Of a stretch of 64,000 bases of DNA, positions 42,129 to 51,144 are shown piece by piece; positions within the stretch are counted from its first letter, which is position 1; the number at the start of each line of letters is the position of its first letter. The notes under the pieces were generated by a model. It did no database searches, had not been told where the DNA came from, and saw nothing but the letters and a program-made list of their open reading frames with translations. Source of the DNA: Rhodospirillales bacterium (GTDB taxonomy: Bacteria > Pseudomonadota > Alphaproteobacteria > Rhodospirillales > SHVQ01); assembly GCA_009694195.1 (NCBI GenBank), contig SHVQ01000003.1, forward strand, positions 62,001-126,000, given 5' to 3'. The position numbers were made by a program, and so were the translations under genes.

Positions 42129-43598
42129 CTAGTCCGCCTTTTTCTTCGCCTTTGTCTTTTTCTTCTTCGCGCTCTCGCCTTCGGCCGCCGGCGTTTCCCC
42201 TTCGTCCTGGTCGGGATCGCGCAGCAGCTCTTCGATCGTCACTTTCTTCTCGGAGACGGACGCCATCTCGACGATGAAATCGACGACCTTGTCTTCATAT
42301 AAGGGGGCCGTCAGCGATTGCACGGCTTCCGGTGTCTTTCGATAGTACTCCAGAACCTTCTGCTCCTGGCCAGGGTGCCGGCGCGCCTCCTCCATCATCC
42401 CGCGGTTGATGTCTTCCTGCGAGAGCCGGATGTTGTTGAGACGCCCGACCTCCGAAAGCACGAGACCGAGCCGCACGCGGCGTTCGGCGATGGAGCGGAA
42501 CTCGGCTTTCTGCTCCTCCTCCGATTTCACGTCTTTCTTTTCTGCCTCAGTCTCGCCCTCTTTTTTCTCTTCCTCTTTCCCGGCTGCGTCGTCCGCTTTG
42601 GCGGCGTCGCCTTCGGTGGGGGCCGCCCCTTCGGCCTGCGCACCGAATTGCTTCCAGATGGACTGGAACTCGTTCTCCACCATCTCCTGCGGCACGTCGA
42701 ACTTGGTGGAGTCGGCAAGCCTGTCGAGGAGCAAACGCTTCAAGCGCATGCGCGACAGCGACTTGAACTCTTTCTGTTGCTGTTCGCGGATTCCGGTCTT
42801 CAGGGCGTCCAGGGTCTCGAATCCGAGCTTCTTCGCGAGCGCGGCGTCGATCTGGGCCGGCGCGGTCGCTTTGATCTCCTTCACTTTGACTTCGAACACC
42901 GCCTCCTTGCCCGCCAATTCGGCGGCCCCGTAGGCTTCCGGGAACGTCACCTTCACGTCGCGGGCCTCGCCCACCTTCACACCCTCGAGCTGGTCCTCGA
43001 ATCCGGGAATGAAGCTCGCCGAGCCGAGCTCCAGCTCATAGCCTTCGGCCTTGCCGCCCGGAAATTCGGCGCCGTCGATACGCCCGACGAAATCGATCAG
43101 CACGACGTCGCCCTTCCGGCTCGCCCGAGCGTCGGCGACCGGCGTGGCCGACTTATGCTGCTCGGCCAAGCGCGCGAGTGTCTTCTCCACGTCCGCGTCC
43201 GCGACGTTGACGACCAGCCGCTCGAGCTTAAGCGCGCCGTAGTCGACGGGGGTGATCTCCGGCATGACCTCGACCGCAAACGTATATTCAAGGTCGCCGC
43301 CGGCTTTATATGAGGTGATTTCGACCTTGGGCGTGCCCGCCGGACGCAGGCCACGCTCGGTCATCGTCCGCTGGGAGGCGTCGGTCACGGTCGCGTCCAG
43401 CACTTCGCCAACCACCGACGGCCCGAAGCGCTTCCGGAGCAGCGATACCGGTACCTTTCCGGGACGGAAGCCCGGAAGACGCGCGGTTTGCGCGAGCTCG
43501 TTCAGCCGGCTTGCGATTTTTTCTTCGATCTCTTGGGCGGGGACCGCGATCTTGAATTCGCGCCGCAGCCCCTCGTTCTTCGTCTCAACGACTTGCAT
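42129..43598 (-). CDS. tig: Trigger factor
   Basis: Trigger factor is the ribosome-bound chaperone and prolyl isomerase. The N-terminal ribosome-binding domain has the signature [17 protein letters not shown] near residues 44-60. The FKBP-like PPIase domain covers about 160-240, and the C-terminal arms follow. The protein is 489 residues, longer than the usual 430-450, because of a low-complexity Glu/Lys-rich insert at about residues 310-355 and a Lys-rich tail. The family assignment is secure; the insert is unusual. Confidence 0.96.
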   Translation of the reverse strand: MQVVETKNEGLRREFKIAVPAQEIEEKIASRLNELAQTARLPGFRPGKVPVSLLRKRFGPSVVGEVLDATVTDASQRTMTERGLRPAGTPKVEITSYKAGGDLEYTFAVEVMPEITPVDYGALKLERLVVNVADADVEKTLARLAEQHKSATPVADARASRKGDVVLIDFVGRIDGAEFPGGKAEGYELELGSASFIPGFEDQLEGVKVGEARDVKVTFPEAYGAAELAGKEAVFEVKVKEIKATAPAQIDAALAKKLGFETLDALKTGIREQQQKEFKSLSRMRLKRLLLDRLADSTKFDVPQEMVENEFQSIWKQFGAQAEGAAPTEGDAAKADDAAGKEEEKKEGETEAEKKDVKSEEEQKAEFRSIAERRVRLGLVLSEVGRLNNIRLSQEDINRGMMEEARRHPGQEQKVLEYYRKTPEAVQSLTAPLYEDKVVDFIVEMASVSEKKVTIEELLRDPDQDEGETPAAEGESAKKKKTKAKKKAD

Positions 43599-43697
43599 AC
43601 AATTCCTCGATCTCAGCGTGTTGCGAACCTGCGGCCCAGGGCGCGGTCGTCAGTGCCGACCGTCGCAGTTTAGGGAATTCCGTTCCACAGGAACAAC

Positions 43698-43782
43698 TGG
43701 TGCGGGCGGAGGGATTTGAACCCCCACGGATTGCTCCACAGGCTCCTAAGACCTGCGTGTCTACCAGTTCCACCACGCCCGC
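43698..43782 (-). tRNA. tRNA-Leu (TAG)
   Basis: This 85-nt class II tRNA has a long variable arm and an encoded CCA. Acceptor arm GCGGGCG pairs with CGCCCGC, the anticodon loop is TCTTAGGA (anticodon TAG), the variable arm is TGTGGAGCAATCCGTG, and the T-arm has GGTTCAAATCC. Confidence 0.97.
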
Positions 43783-43812
43783 TAGGACACCGCGGACCCG
43801 GGCGGGGGCGCG

Positions 43813-43840
43813 ACTCTATAGGATCGGTGACCTCTGTCAA
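43813..43840 (-). promoter_or_regulatory. Promoter for tRNA-Leu
   Basis: A consensus -35 box TTGACA (43840-43835) is spaced 16 nt from TAGAGT (43818-43813) on the minus strand, 31 nt before the tRNA 5' end. It is divergent from the fitAB promoter about 60 nt away. Confidence 0.55.
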
Positions 43841-43898
43841 TCGCCGCCGGCCGCCCCACGGCAGGCTCGGTGCGGAATCGCCGCCGGCCGGGAGAAAC

Positions 43899-43937
43899 TT
43901 GACGGCTGCCACAATATGATATCATGATATCATATTG
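43899..43937 (+). promoter_or_regulatory. fitAB promoter with perfect 26-bp palindromic operator
   Basis: A perfect 26-bp palindrome (half-site CAATATGATATCA) occupies 43912-43937, fourteen nt before the antitoxin ATG. A -35-like TTGACG sits at 43899-43904, so any matching -10 (for example TATCAT at 43920-43925) falls inside the palindrome. Type II antitoxins of this ribbon-helix-helix class bind such sites as dimers to repress their own operon. Binding is inferred. Confidence 0.75.
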
Positions 43938-43950
43938 GCGGCGGGAGCTC

Positions 43951-44196
43951 ATGGCACAACTGATTGTCCGCAAACTCGAAGACAGCGTGAAGGCCCTGCT
44001 CACCCGGCGCGCGCGACGTCACGGCCGTAGTCTGGAAGCCGAAGTTCGCGCGATCCTGCGCGTCGCGGCACGGGACGACGATGGCCCGCCCGTGCGGCTT
44101 GGCAGCCGAATCGCTGGACGCTTCGCGGGCAAGGGTCTCGGCACGGAGATCGAAGAGTTGCGCGGACAGAGAGTCCGCCCGCCTCGTCTGCGGTGA
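43951..44196 (+). CDS. FitA-like ribbon-helix-helix antitoxin
   Basis: This 81-residue antitoxin begins MAQLIVRKLEDSVKALLTRRA, the N-terminal ribbon-helix-helix pattern of FitA/VapB antidotes, with ARRHGRSLEAEVRAILR as the second helix region. The C-terminal tail (residues 50-81) would wrap the PIN toxin. The ATG at 43951 follows a GGGAG; an earlier in-frame start lies inside the operator palindrome. It overlaps the toxin start by 4 nt (GTGA), indicating coupled translation. Confidence 0.87.
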   Translation: MAQLIVRKLEDSVKALLTRRARRHGRSLEAEVRAILRVAARDDDGPPVRLGSRIAGRFAGKGLGTEIEELRGQRVRPPRLR

Positions 44197-44612
44197 TCAT
44201 CCTCGACACCAATGTGCTGTCGGCCGTGATGCAGACGGCGCCCGATCCGAGCGTCGTCTCCTGGCTCGACCGGCAACCTTGGGAATCCGTATGGACGACC
44301 GCCATCACGACGATGGAAATCCGGCTCGGGATCGAATTGCTTGGCCCCGGCAAGCGGCGCGCGGCGATCGAGGACGCTTTTGCCCGAATGGTGCATGGCG
44401 ACTTGGACGGCCGCGTTCTGCCGTTCGACCAATCCGCGGCCGAGGCGGCTGCCCATCTGGCCGCCGCACGCCGGCGGAGCGGGCGAACAGTGGACATCCG
44501 CGACACCCAGATCGCCGGCATCGCGCTTGTCCGGCGAGGCACGCTCGCCACGCGCAATGCCCGCCATTTCCAGGATTTGAACGTGCCTGTCGTCGATCCC
44601 TGGTCGGCCTAA
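44193..44612 (+). CDS. FitB/VapC-like PIN-domain ribonuclease toxin
   Basis: This 139-residue PIN nuclease is expected to cut RNA (often tRNA) when freed from its antitoxin. The acidic metal-binding residues are in place: Asp5 in ILDTNVLSA, Glu42 in TTMEIRLGI, and Asp residues in TVDIRDTQIAGIA near 100-105. The C-terminus ARHFQDLNVPVVDPW is typical of the FitB group. It starts with GTG at 44193. The pair appears complete and intact. Confidence 0.88.
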   Translation: MIILDTNVLSAVMQTAPDPSVVSWLDRQPWESVWTTAITTMEIRLGIELLGPGKRRAAIEDAFARMVHGDLDGRVLPFDQSAAEAAAHLAAARRRSGRTVDIRDTQIAGIALVRRGTLATRNARHFQDLNVPVVDPWSA

Positions 44613-44635
44613 GACGTCCAATCCGTCCGCGCTGC

Positions 44636-46063
44636 TCATTCCGCGTTCAGCATCCGAAACGCGCCGGCGGTCGTGATCTTGCCCTCCGACGTATAGGCTT
44701 CATGGTTCGAATCGATCTCTCCGAGACGATAGAGATAATTGACCATGATGCCGGCCGACTGCTCGATCCCTTTCGGCGACCGGTCGGCCATCCAAGTCAG
44801 CCGCTCGATGCGCGCACCGTTGGTCAGATGGAAATGCGCGACCGGATCGAGCGCCCGCGCGCCCTTCGACTTCTCCTCCAGAAGATAGCGCATGCAGTTC
44901 CGCATCAAAGGGGCGCGCAGCGCGTCCCGCGAGGCCGGCTTGTCCGGCCAGCCGGGATCGGCCAGCAGCGCCTTCAAGGCGCCCTTCGAACCGAGCGTGC
45001 CCCCGGTCGCGACCTTGAGCGCCGCCCGTTCGGCCGGGAGCAGCATGTCGGCCATCCCCTCCTTCAAGGAGGACTCAAGCCATGCGCGGAACCCCGGAAT
45101 CGGCGACAGGGTGGCGAACGTCTTCAGTCCCGGGAACTCCTGCCTCAACAGGTCCACCACCCGCTTGATGAGGAAATTGCCGAAGCTGATGCCGGCGAGG
45201 CCCTTTTGGGCGCTCGAAATCGAATAGAAGATCGCGGTGTCCGCCTCGTTCGGGCCGATCACCGGGGCGTTCTCGTCGAGCAGGGCCTGAACATTGCCGG
45301 CGAGGCCCTTGACGAGCGCCACTTCGACGAAGATCAGCGGCTCCTGCGGCATGCGCGGGTGAAAGTAGGCGAAGCAGCGGCGGTCGGAATCGAGCCGGTT
45401 CTTAAGATCGTCCCAGCTCTCGATCGCATGCACCGCTTCGTACGCGATCAGCTTTTCAAGCAGAGCGGCGGGCGCCGAGTTCCACTTGATGCGGCGAAGC
45501 TCGAGGAAGTCGACGTCGAACCACGTCGTCAGAAGACCGCGAAGATCGCGCTCGAGCCCTTCCAAAGCCGAATCCCCGCGCGCAAGCGCGAGCAGCTCCG
45601 CCCGCATGTCGGCGAGAAACTTGACGCCGTCCGGGAGCGCATTGAACTGCGTGAGGAGACGCACGCGCGGCGCCGTGAGCGCTTCGCGCAACACCTGTTC
45701 GGCGGCCCTTGACGCGTCGAGATCGCCGGTTTGAACCGCCGCCTCCGCCGCCGCCTTCACGGCCTGATGATCGACGTCGAACGCGCCGGCCAGGATATTG
45801 AGAAAGCCTTCCCGTCCCTTGGGATCAAGCGCCAGATAGACGTGGCCGAGCGCCGCCGCCTTGGCCCGCGCGGAAACCTCGCCGCCCCGGCGGTCGAGAC
45901 ACGCCTGCATTTGACGTTTAAGACGCTCGGCGTCGTCCTCAGGGAGGTCGGGATTGAAGCTCGCCGCCTCTGCGTCATAGGCGGAGCCCGCGATCGCCCG
46001 CCATCCGCTGCGCAGGTTCCTCAGCGTGCGGGAGAGAAAGCTCGCAGATTGGTCATGTGCCAT
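44636..46063 (-). CDS. Malonyl-CoA decarboxylase
   Basis: This enzyme converts malonyl-CoA to acetyl-CoA and CO2. The 475-residue protein has the helical N-terminal domain and the GNAT-fold C-terminal catalytic domain of MatA/MLYCD. Visible motifs are FYSISSAQKGLAGISFGNFL near 280-300, the ATLSPIPGFRAWL segment with the active Ser near 320, and FHLTNGARIERLTWMAD near 415 with the catalytic His. No malonyl-CoA synthetase or transporter lies beside it. I used the ATG at 46063; a GTG at 46084 is an alternative. Confidence 0.92.
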   Translation of the reverse strand: MAHDQSASFLSRTLRNLRSGWRAIAGSAYDAEAASFNPDLPEDDAERLKRQMQACLDRRGGEVSARAKAAALGHVYLALDPKGREGFLNILAGAFDVDHQAVKAAAEAAVQTGDLDASRAAEQVLREALTAPRVRLLTQFNALPDGVKFLADMRAELLALARGDSALEGLERDLRGLLTTWFDVDFLELRRIKWNSAPAALLEKLIAYEAVHAIESWDDLKNRLDSDRRCFAYFHPRMPQEPLIFVEVALVKGLAGNVQALLDENAPVIGPNEADTAIFYSISSAQKGLAGISFGNFLIKRVVDLLRQEFPGLKTFATLSPIPGFRAWLESSLKEGMADMLLPAERAALKVATGGTLGSKGALKALLADPGWPDKPASRDALRAPLMRNCMRYLLEEKSKGARALDPVAHFHLTNGARIERLTWMADRSPKGIEQSAGIMVNYLYRLGEIDSNHEAYTSEGKITTAGAFRMLNAE

Positions 46064-46115
46064 GGCTGCTTGACGGGCTTTCACCCCCGAAAGATCGGCA
46101 GATCGTCGGGAGAAT

Positions 46116-47588
46116 TCAAGCCTTGCCCACCCTCTCTTTAAGTGCGTGTAACACCGAAGGTATCTGCTCCGGCAAGTCCTCTGAAATAAGGCCTGGGCCG
46201 AACCGGCGGGCCGCCTCTCCTTCGATCCAGACGGCGGCCGAGGCGGCCGTGAAGGGGTCCATGCCCTGGGCGATCAGCCCGAGCAGAAGTCCCGCAAGGA
46301 CGTCGCCGGCCCCGGCCGTCGCGAGGTCCGGTGGCGCGTTCGCGTCGATCACCGCCCGCCCGTCCGGAGCCGCGATCACCGTATCGAAGCCCTTGAGCAG
46401 GACCACCGCGCCCGACTGCTTGGCGGCCGCGCGCGCGCGCGCGAGCTTGTCGCCGTCGAGCCGGAACAGGCGGCGAAACTCGCCCTCGTGCGGCGTGAGG
46501 ACGCACGGCCCCGCGATCATCGAAAACAAGACTTGCGGGTCGTCCGCGAAGGCGGTGAGCGCACCCGCATCGAGCACGCACGCCCTGCCCGCCCCGAGCG
46601 CGGTCGCAACGCGGCGGCGGGTCGTGTTCGAGATCCCGGCTCCCGGACCGACGAGCACCGCATTCTTGCGCTTGTCTTCGAGGAACCGGGCGAACGCGCC
46701 GTCGTCGGCGACGGGAGCCACCAGCGTCCCCGGCGTGTCGGATGCGTAGATCGCGAAGACCTCGGGCGGCGATGCGATCGTCACCAGGCCGGCCCCGATC
46801 CGCCGCGCGCCCCGTGCCGCGAGCCGCGCGGCGCCCGTCATTTCAGGTCCGCCGACGACGACGGCGTGGCCGCGGCTATATTTGTTGCCTTCCGGCCGCG
46901 GCCACGGCAAGGCGGACAACCAAAGAGCCGGGCCGTTCAGGCGTGTCTTCGGCGACATCCCCGGCAGCACCGATGCCGGGATGCCGATGTCGGAGACGAT
47001 GAACTCGCCGCACAGAACCCGTCCAGGCATCAGATAGTGACCGGGCTTCGGCCGAAAAAACGTCACCGTCACGTTGGCCTGCGGCGCCACGCCCAAAACC
47101 TCGCCCGTGTCGCCGCGGACGCCGCTCGGGATGTCGACGGCGACGCAGTGAAGGCGGCGCGCGTTAACGGTCTCGATCGCAGCTTTCGCCGCGCCTTCGA
47201 CCGGCCGGGCGAGGCCTGCGCCGAAGAGGGCATCGACGACGAGGCAGCAGTCGCCAAGCGCGTCGGCCGTCAACGGACGGGTTTCGCCGCGCCAACGCTT
47301 GGCGTTCGTTGCCGCATCACCCTTGAGGGCTTCGCGCGAGCCCAACAGCGCCACGTGCGCCGGCCATCCCATTCCGGCAAGAAGCCGGGCGACGACAAAT
47401 CCGTCGCCGCCGTTGTTGCCGGGGCCGCACAGGACCGCGACCGGCTGGCGCGGCCAGCGGCGAACGATCTGGCGAACGACCGCGCCTCCCGCCGCTTCCA
47501 TGAGATCGAGGCCCGGGATGCCGCCGGCGATGGCCTGGGCGTCGGCGGCGGCCATCTCTTGAACGGTCAGGAGCGCGTTTTCTTCCAT
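46116..47588 (-). CDS. nnr: Bifunctional NAD(P)HX epimerase / ADP-dependent dehydratase
   Basis: This enzyme repairs hydrated NADH and NADPH. The N-terminal epimerase domain (YjeF_N, about residues 1-215) has the GPGNNGGDGFVVARLL motif near 56. The C-terminal ribokinase-like dehydratase domain has KYSRGHAVVVGGPEMTGAARLA near 230-250 and the catalytic DLATAGAGDVLAGLL near 430. The length of 490 residues is normal. The ATG at 47588 gives the family N-terminus; the open frame upstream passes through repeat DNA. Confidence 0.95.
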   Translation of the reverse strand: MEENALLTVQEMAAADAQAIAGGIPGLDLMEAAGGAVVRQIVRRWPRQPVAVLCGPGNNGGDGFVVARLLAGMGWPAHVALLGSREALKGDAATNAKRWRGETRPLTADALGDCCLVVDALFGAGLARPVEGAAKAAIETVNARRLHCVAVDIPSGVRGDTGEVLGVAPQANVTVTFFRPKPGHYLMPGRVLCGEFIVSDIGIPASVLPGMSPKTRLNGPALWLSALPWPRPEGNKYSRGHAVVVGGPEMTGAARLAARGARRIGAGLVTIASPPEVFAIYASDTPGTLVAPVADDGAFARFLEDKRKNAVLVGPGAGISNTTRRRVATALGAGRACVLDAGALTAFADDPQVLFSMIAGPCVLTPHEGEFRRLFRLDGDKLARARAAAKQSGAVVLLKGFDTVIAAPDGRAVIDANAPPDLATAGAGDVLAGLLLGLIAQGMDPFTAASAAVWIEGEAARRFGPGLISEDLPEQIPSVLHALKERVGKA

Positions 47589-47663
47589 GGCTGGTCCGCA
47601 CGGAGAGAGAAATCCCGGCTGCAGATCATAAGGGTCCCGAAGCCGCGCCGGAACCCCTTCTGC

Positions 47664-47778
47664 CACCCGGCGGTAATGGGTCAGTTTGCTCTCATGCTTC
47701 GTCCCTCGACACGCGCGCGCCTCACCCTGAGCTTGTCGAAGGGTGAGGCCGGTCAAACTGACCCCTACCCGCCCGGTG
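47664..47778. repeat. Nested inverted repeat upstream of the decayed oxidoreductase fragment
   Basis: Imperfect 25-bp arms (47664-47688 and 47754-47778), both containing GGGTCAGTTTG or its complement, flank a perfect CTCACCCT / AGGGTGAG hairpin (47721-47747, containing GAGCTTGTCGAAGG). The structure resembles a small nonautonomous or REP-type element. It lies exactly where the N-terminal part of the next gene is missing. Confidence 0.6.
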
Positions 47779-47829
47779 ACCCGATGGCACCCCGGGACAT
47801 TACCCATTAATATCGGCACCGGCAGCGAG

Positions 47830-48036
47830 ATGCTTGCCGTCAAGGCATTGGAAGAAATTTCGGATTTCGAACAGCGCGAGGTCTTGCTCGCGTTTCGCCA
47901 AGACGGAAAAGTGCTGCGGGTGCGCGACCGGGGGCCGCTCTGGATCATCTATCCGCTCGAGGCGGGCGCCGCGGCCCACAGCCTGGAAACGCGCGGGAAA
48001 ATGGTATGGCAGCTGAAAGAACTGCGAGTCCAATGA
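47830..48036 (+). pseudogene. Remnant of a YedY-like molybdopterin-binding oxidoreductase, C-terminal part only
   Basis: The frame encodes only the last ~68 residues of what appears to be a small periplasmic molybdopterin-binding-domain protein. The recognisable part is LLAFRQDGKVLRVRDRGPLWIIYPL and a final GKMVWQLKELRV, which is the C-terminal signature of proteins often encoded directly before PAS sensor kinases in Alphaproteobacteria. The catalytic N-terminal portion and signal peptide are absent, and a repeat element lies upstream. Its stop overlaps the kinase ATG (ATGA), so the fragment may still serve as a translational lead-in. Assignment rests on recall of the family pattern. Confidence 0.5.
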
Positions 48037-50906
48037 GGCGGCAGGCCTGGTTCCGGGCCTACGTCGGTCTCGGGCTGGCTGCGCTCGTCCTCACCGGAAG
48101 CATGCTTTGGGGCTTGCACCGGCTGTCGATACGGGACGACATCGTCTTCGCCAGCGAGTCGACGGGTACGTGGATCGCCGTCCAAGCCGAGCTCGAGTAC
48201 TGGCGGTTGCTCGATGCGGTCGAGCGTTACGGCCATGGCGATCCGGCGCTCGACCACGACCAGCTCATTCAGCGATTCGAAATCTTCTGGAGCCGGCTTC
48301 CGCTGATTTTGAAGGGGAAAGAGGCGGAGCTCTTGCGCACGATCGAGGGTGTGCCGGCCAAAATCGAGGCCATGCTCGCGGGAATCGAGGCGCTCGAGCC
48401 CCGGCTTCGCACCCTTCAACACGGCGACTTCGGGTCGCTCCACGAGATTCGCGAGGCCCTCGCGCCTTTCGGCGACACCCTCCACGATCTCGGGACGACC
48501 GCGATGCTGGACTCCAGCGCCCGATATCTTCGCCAGCGGATTAATGCACTGTTCTACCGGCTTGCGACGCCGCTCGTCGGAATCGTGTTGAGCAGCGCCC
48601 TGCTGATTTTCCTGCTTCTGCGCCAAATCCAGCGTGGCGAGAAACAGGCTTCCGCGTATCAGGAAAGCGAGCGGCGCCTCGCGCAAGCCGAACAGCTCGC
48701 CCATCTCGGCACTTGGGAGTGGAATATCTCGAGCGGCGGCTACGTGTGGTCGGACGAGACCGCGCGCATCCTCGACCTGCCTTCGGGAACGCGGGCGAGC
48801 CACGAGACGTTCAAACGCGCGCTCCACCCGGAGGACCGCACGCGCGTCCTCGCCACGATCGACAGCGCTTTTCAGACGGGCGGCCGCTATGCGCTCGAGT
48901 TCCGGATCGTTCGCCCGAATGGCGCGGTCCGTCACGTCCAGTCGCTCGGCGAGATCGTGCGCGGCCCGGACGGCCAAGTGCTGCGCGACTTCGGCACCGT
49001 GCAGGACATCACCGAGCGCAAGACGGCCGAAGCCCGCCTCCGCGACGCCTTGGAAAGCATGGCCGAGGGCGCGGCGCTTTTCGACAGCGAAGACCGGCTG
49101 ACGCTCTTCAATAGCCGCTTCGCCAATCCCGTTTACGGGCTCGACAGGGCCATCAGACCGGGCATGACCTTCGAGGAAGTGGCCCGGGCCTCGGCGCGCG
49201 CGAGCCTGTATCACCCGCTCATGGGAGACGCCGAGGCCTGGATTCAAAAGCGGCTTGAACTCCATCGCGGAGCGCCCTCGCGCCACGAGCAGCATTACGC
49301 CGACGGCCGCTGGATCGAGATTCACGAATACCCGACCCACGACGGCGGCATCTTTCTCGTGCGCACCGACATCACGGAGCGCAAGGCGGCCGAACAGGCG
49401 CTGAGCGAGAGCCGGGCTCTCCTCCGGGCGGTCATCGACGCCCTGCCCGCCATGGTCAGCGCCAAGGATCGCGATAGCCGTTATGTGTTCATGAATCGCT
49501 ATCAGGCGGACTTGTACAACGTCACCCCGGAGGGAGCGGTCGGGAAGTCGGCGACGAGCATCCTCGGCGCGGAGTATGGGGCGCGCACGGAGACCCTCGA
49601 TCGACAGGTGCTGGCGACTGGCGAGCCGACGCCCTACTACGAGGGCGAGTGGACGGACGCGTTCGGCAAGCAATACTTCCTGCTGACCCGGAAGGTCCCG
49701 CTCCGCGACGCCCGGGGCGAGGTCGCGAATGTGGTCACGGTTTCGCTCGACATCACCGACCGCCGCCGCGCCGAAGCCGAGCTTGCGCGGAGCGAGGAGC
49801 GGTTCCGCCGTTACTTCGATCTCGGGCTCGTGGGCATGGCGGTCGCGTCGCCGGATCAGCGCTACGTCGAGGTCAACGACCACCTCTGCCACATCACCGG
49901 ATATTCAAAGAAAGAGCTGCTGGAGATGCGGTGGTCGGACATCACCCATCCGGACGACATTTCGCGCAACCTGATGGCGCACAACCGTATGGTCAACGGC
50001 CATTTGGACGGCTTATCCCTCGATAAGCGCTATATCCGCAAGGACGGCAGCATCGCGCACGTGATCGTGTCGATCCGTTCCCTGCCGGGGGCGGACCGCT
50101 TCCCCGAGCTGATGTTGGCCGTGGTGCAGGACGTCACCGAGCAGAAGAAGACCGAAGCGGCCTTGGCCGACGCGATGCGGGAAGCCGAGCTCGCGAACCG
50201 GGCGAAGACCAACTTCCTCGCGGCCATGAGCCACGAGCTCCGAACGCCGCTCAACTCGATCATCGGATTCTCGGAGGTGCTGGCGGGGGAAACCTTCGGC
50301 CCGATCGGGCATGCCCGCTACCGGGAGTACATTCGCGACATCGAAGCCGCCGGACGCCACCTGCTCGATCTCATCAACGAGATTCTCGACATCTCGCGCA
50401 TCGAGACCGGCCGGCTCGCCCTCGAAGAGCGGTTGGTCGACGTGCCCCGCCTCGTCACGGGCTGCCTGCACCTGGTTGGAGAGCGCGCCCAGGCTTCGGG
50501 GATTGTCCTTCAATCGAACGTGGCGAAGGCGCTGCCGGCGCTGCGGGCCGACGAGGTGCGGGTCAAGCAGATCGTTCTCAATCTGCTCTCCAATGCGATC
50601 AAGTTCACGCCGCGCGGCGGCACCGTTTCGGTCGGTGTCGCGCTCAATGGGGAAGACAGCTTCGAGCTCACGGTGTCCGATACGGGCCAGGGCATCGCCG
50701 CGGACAAGCTGGTCGGGGTGCTGTCGCCGTTCGCCCAGGCCGAGGACGTGCTGACGCGGCCTCACGCCGGCGCCGGGATCGGACTCCCGTTGAGCAAGCG
50801 GCTGGCCGAGCTGCACGGCGGCAGCCTCGACCTCGAAAGCCGGCAGGGGGCCGGCACGACAGTCCGGATCCGGTTCCCCAAGGATCGCACCGTCCGACTT
50901 TCCTAA
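48033..50906 (+). CDS. Membrane PAS-domain hybrid-free sensor histidine kinase
   Basis: This is a 957-residue sensor kinase. Two transmembrane helices (about residues 9-26 and 177-196) bracket a helical periplasmic domain. Four PAS domains follow, at about 215-335, 340-455, 460-585 and 588-715, each closed by a DITERK-like motif. HisKA has the phospho-acceptor His734 in AAMSHELRTPLNS, and HATPase_c has NLLSNAIKFTPRGG, DTGQGIA and GAGIGLPLSK. There is no receiver domain and no response regulator nearby, so its partner is unknown. The chosen ATG at 48033 overlaps the preceding stop; an ATG at 48006 in frame is less likely. Confidence 0.93.
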   Translation: MRRQAWFRAYVGLGLAALVLTGSMLWGLHRLSIRDDIVFASESTGTWIAVQAELEYWRLLDAVERYGHGDPALDHDQLIQRFEIFWSRLPLILKGKEAELLRTIEGVPAKIEAMLAGIEALEPRLRTLQHGDFGSLHEIREALAPFGDTLHDLGTTAMLDSSARYLRQRINALFYRLATPLVGIVLSSALLIFLLLRQIQRGEKQASAYQESERRLAQAEQLAHLGTWEWNISSGGYVWSDETARILDLPSGTRASHETFKRALHPEDRTRVLATIDSAFQTGGRYALEFRIVRPNGAVRHVQSLGEIVRGPDGQVLRDFGTVQDITERKTAEARLRDALESMAEGAALFDSEDRLTLFNSRFANPVYGLDRAIRPGMTFEEVARASARASLYHPLMGDAEAWIQKRLELHRGAPSRHEQHYADGRWIEIHEYPTHDGGIFLVRTDITERKAAEQALSESRALLRAVIDALPAMVSAKDRDSRYVFMNRYQADLYNVTPEGAVGKSATSILGAEYGARTETLDRQVLATGEPTPYYEGEWTDAFGKQYFLLTRKVPLRDARGEVANVVTVSLDITDRRRAEAELARSEERFRRYFDLGLVGMAVASPDQRYVEVNDHLCHITGYSKKELLEMRWSDITHPDDISRNLMAHNRMVNGHLDGLSLDKRYIRKDGSIAHVIVSIRSLPGADRFPELMLAVVQDVTEQKKTEAALADAMREAELANRAKTNFLAAMSHELRTPLNSIIGFSEVLAGETFGPIGHARYREYIRDIEAAGRHLLDLINEILDISRIETGRLALEERLVDVPRLVTGCLHLVGERAQASGIVLQSNVAKALPALRADEVRVKQIVLNLLSNAIKFTPRGGTVSVGVALNGEDSFELTVSDTGQGIAADKLVGVLSPFAQAEDVLTRPHAGAGIGLPLSKRLAELHGGSLDLESRQGAGTTVRIRFPKDRTVRLS

Positions 50907-50998
50907 GCATTTGCGGCTTTTCGGGGGGGGTGACGTCGGACAGCCCGCATTCTGGAACAAAGAAAGAACCAGGAAACCTCTGATCAAGTCCCCCGGAC

Positions 50999-51093
50999 CG
51001 TCATTCCGGGGCCGCGCGAGCGGAACCCGGAATCCAGCAGCATATTGAAAAGAATGGATTCCGGCTCGGCGCTTCGCGCCGTCCGGAATGACG
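50999..51093. repeat. Palindromic intergenic repeat downstream of the histidine kinase
   Basis: This 95-bp inverted repeat has outer arms CGTCATTCCGG and CCGGAATGACG, and inner arms GGAATCCAG / ATGGATTCC plus GGCGCTTCGCGCC. It is a third class of element in the window. It lies between the convergent kinase and DUF2336 genes, inside the 238-nt gap 50907-51144 that otherwise holds nothing recognisable. Confidence 0.8.
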
Positions 51094-51144
51094 AGATTGA
51101 CTTATTCAGACCTTCTCTAACGTGAGCGGCCGTTGCTTGGGGAG

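Noticed and set aside
47949..49892. Minus-strand 647-codon frame opposite the histidine kinase
   Set aside because: The kinase frame carries clear TM and PAS domains; the opposite frame is an Arg/Glu/Leu-rich shadow.
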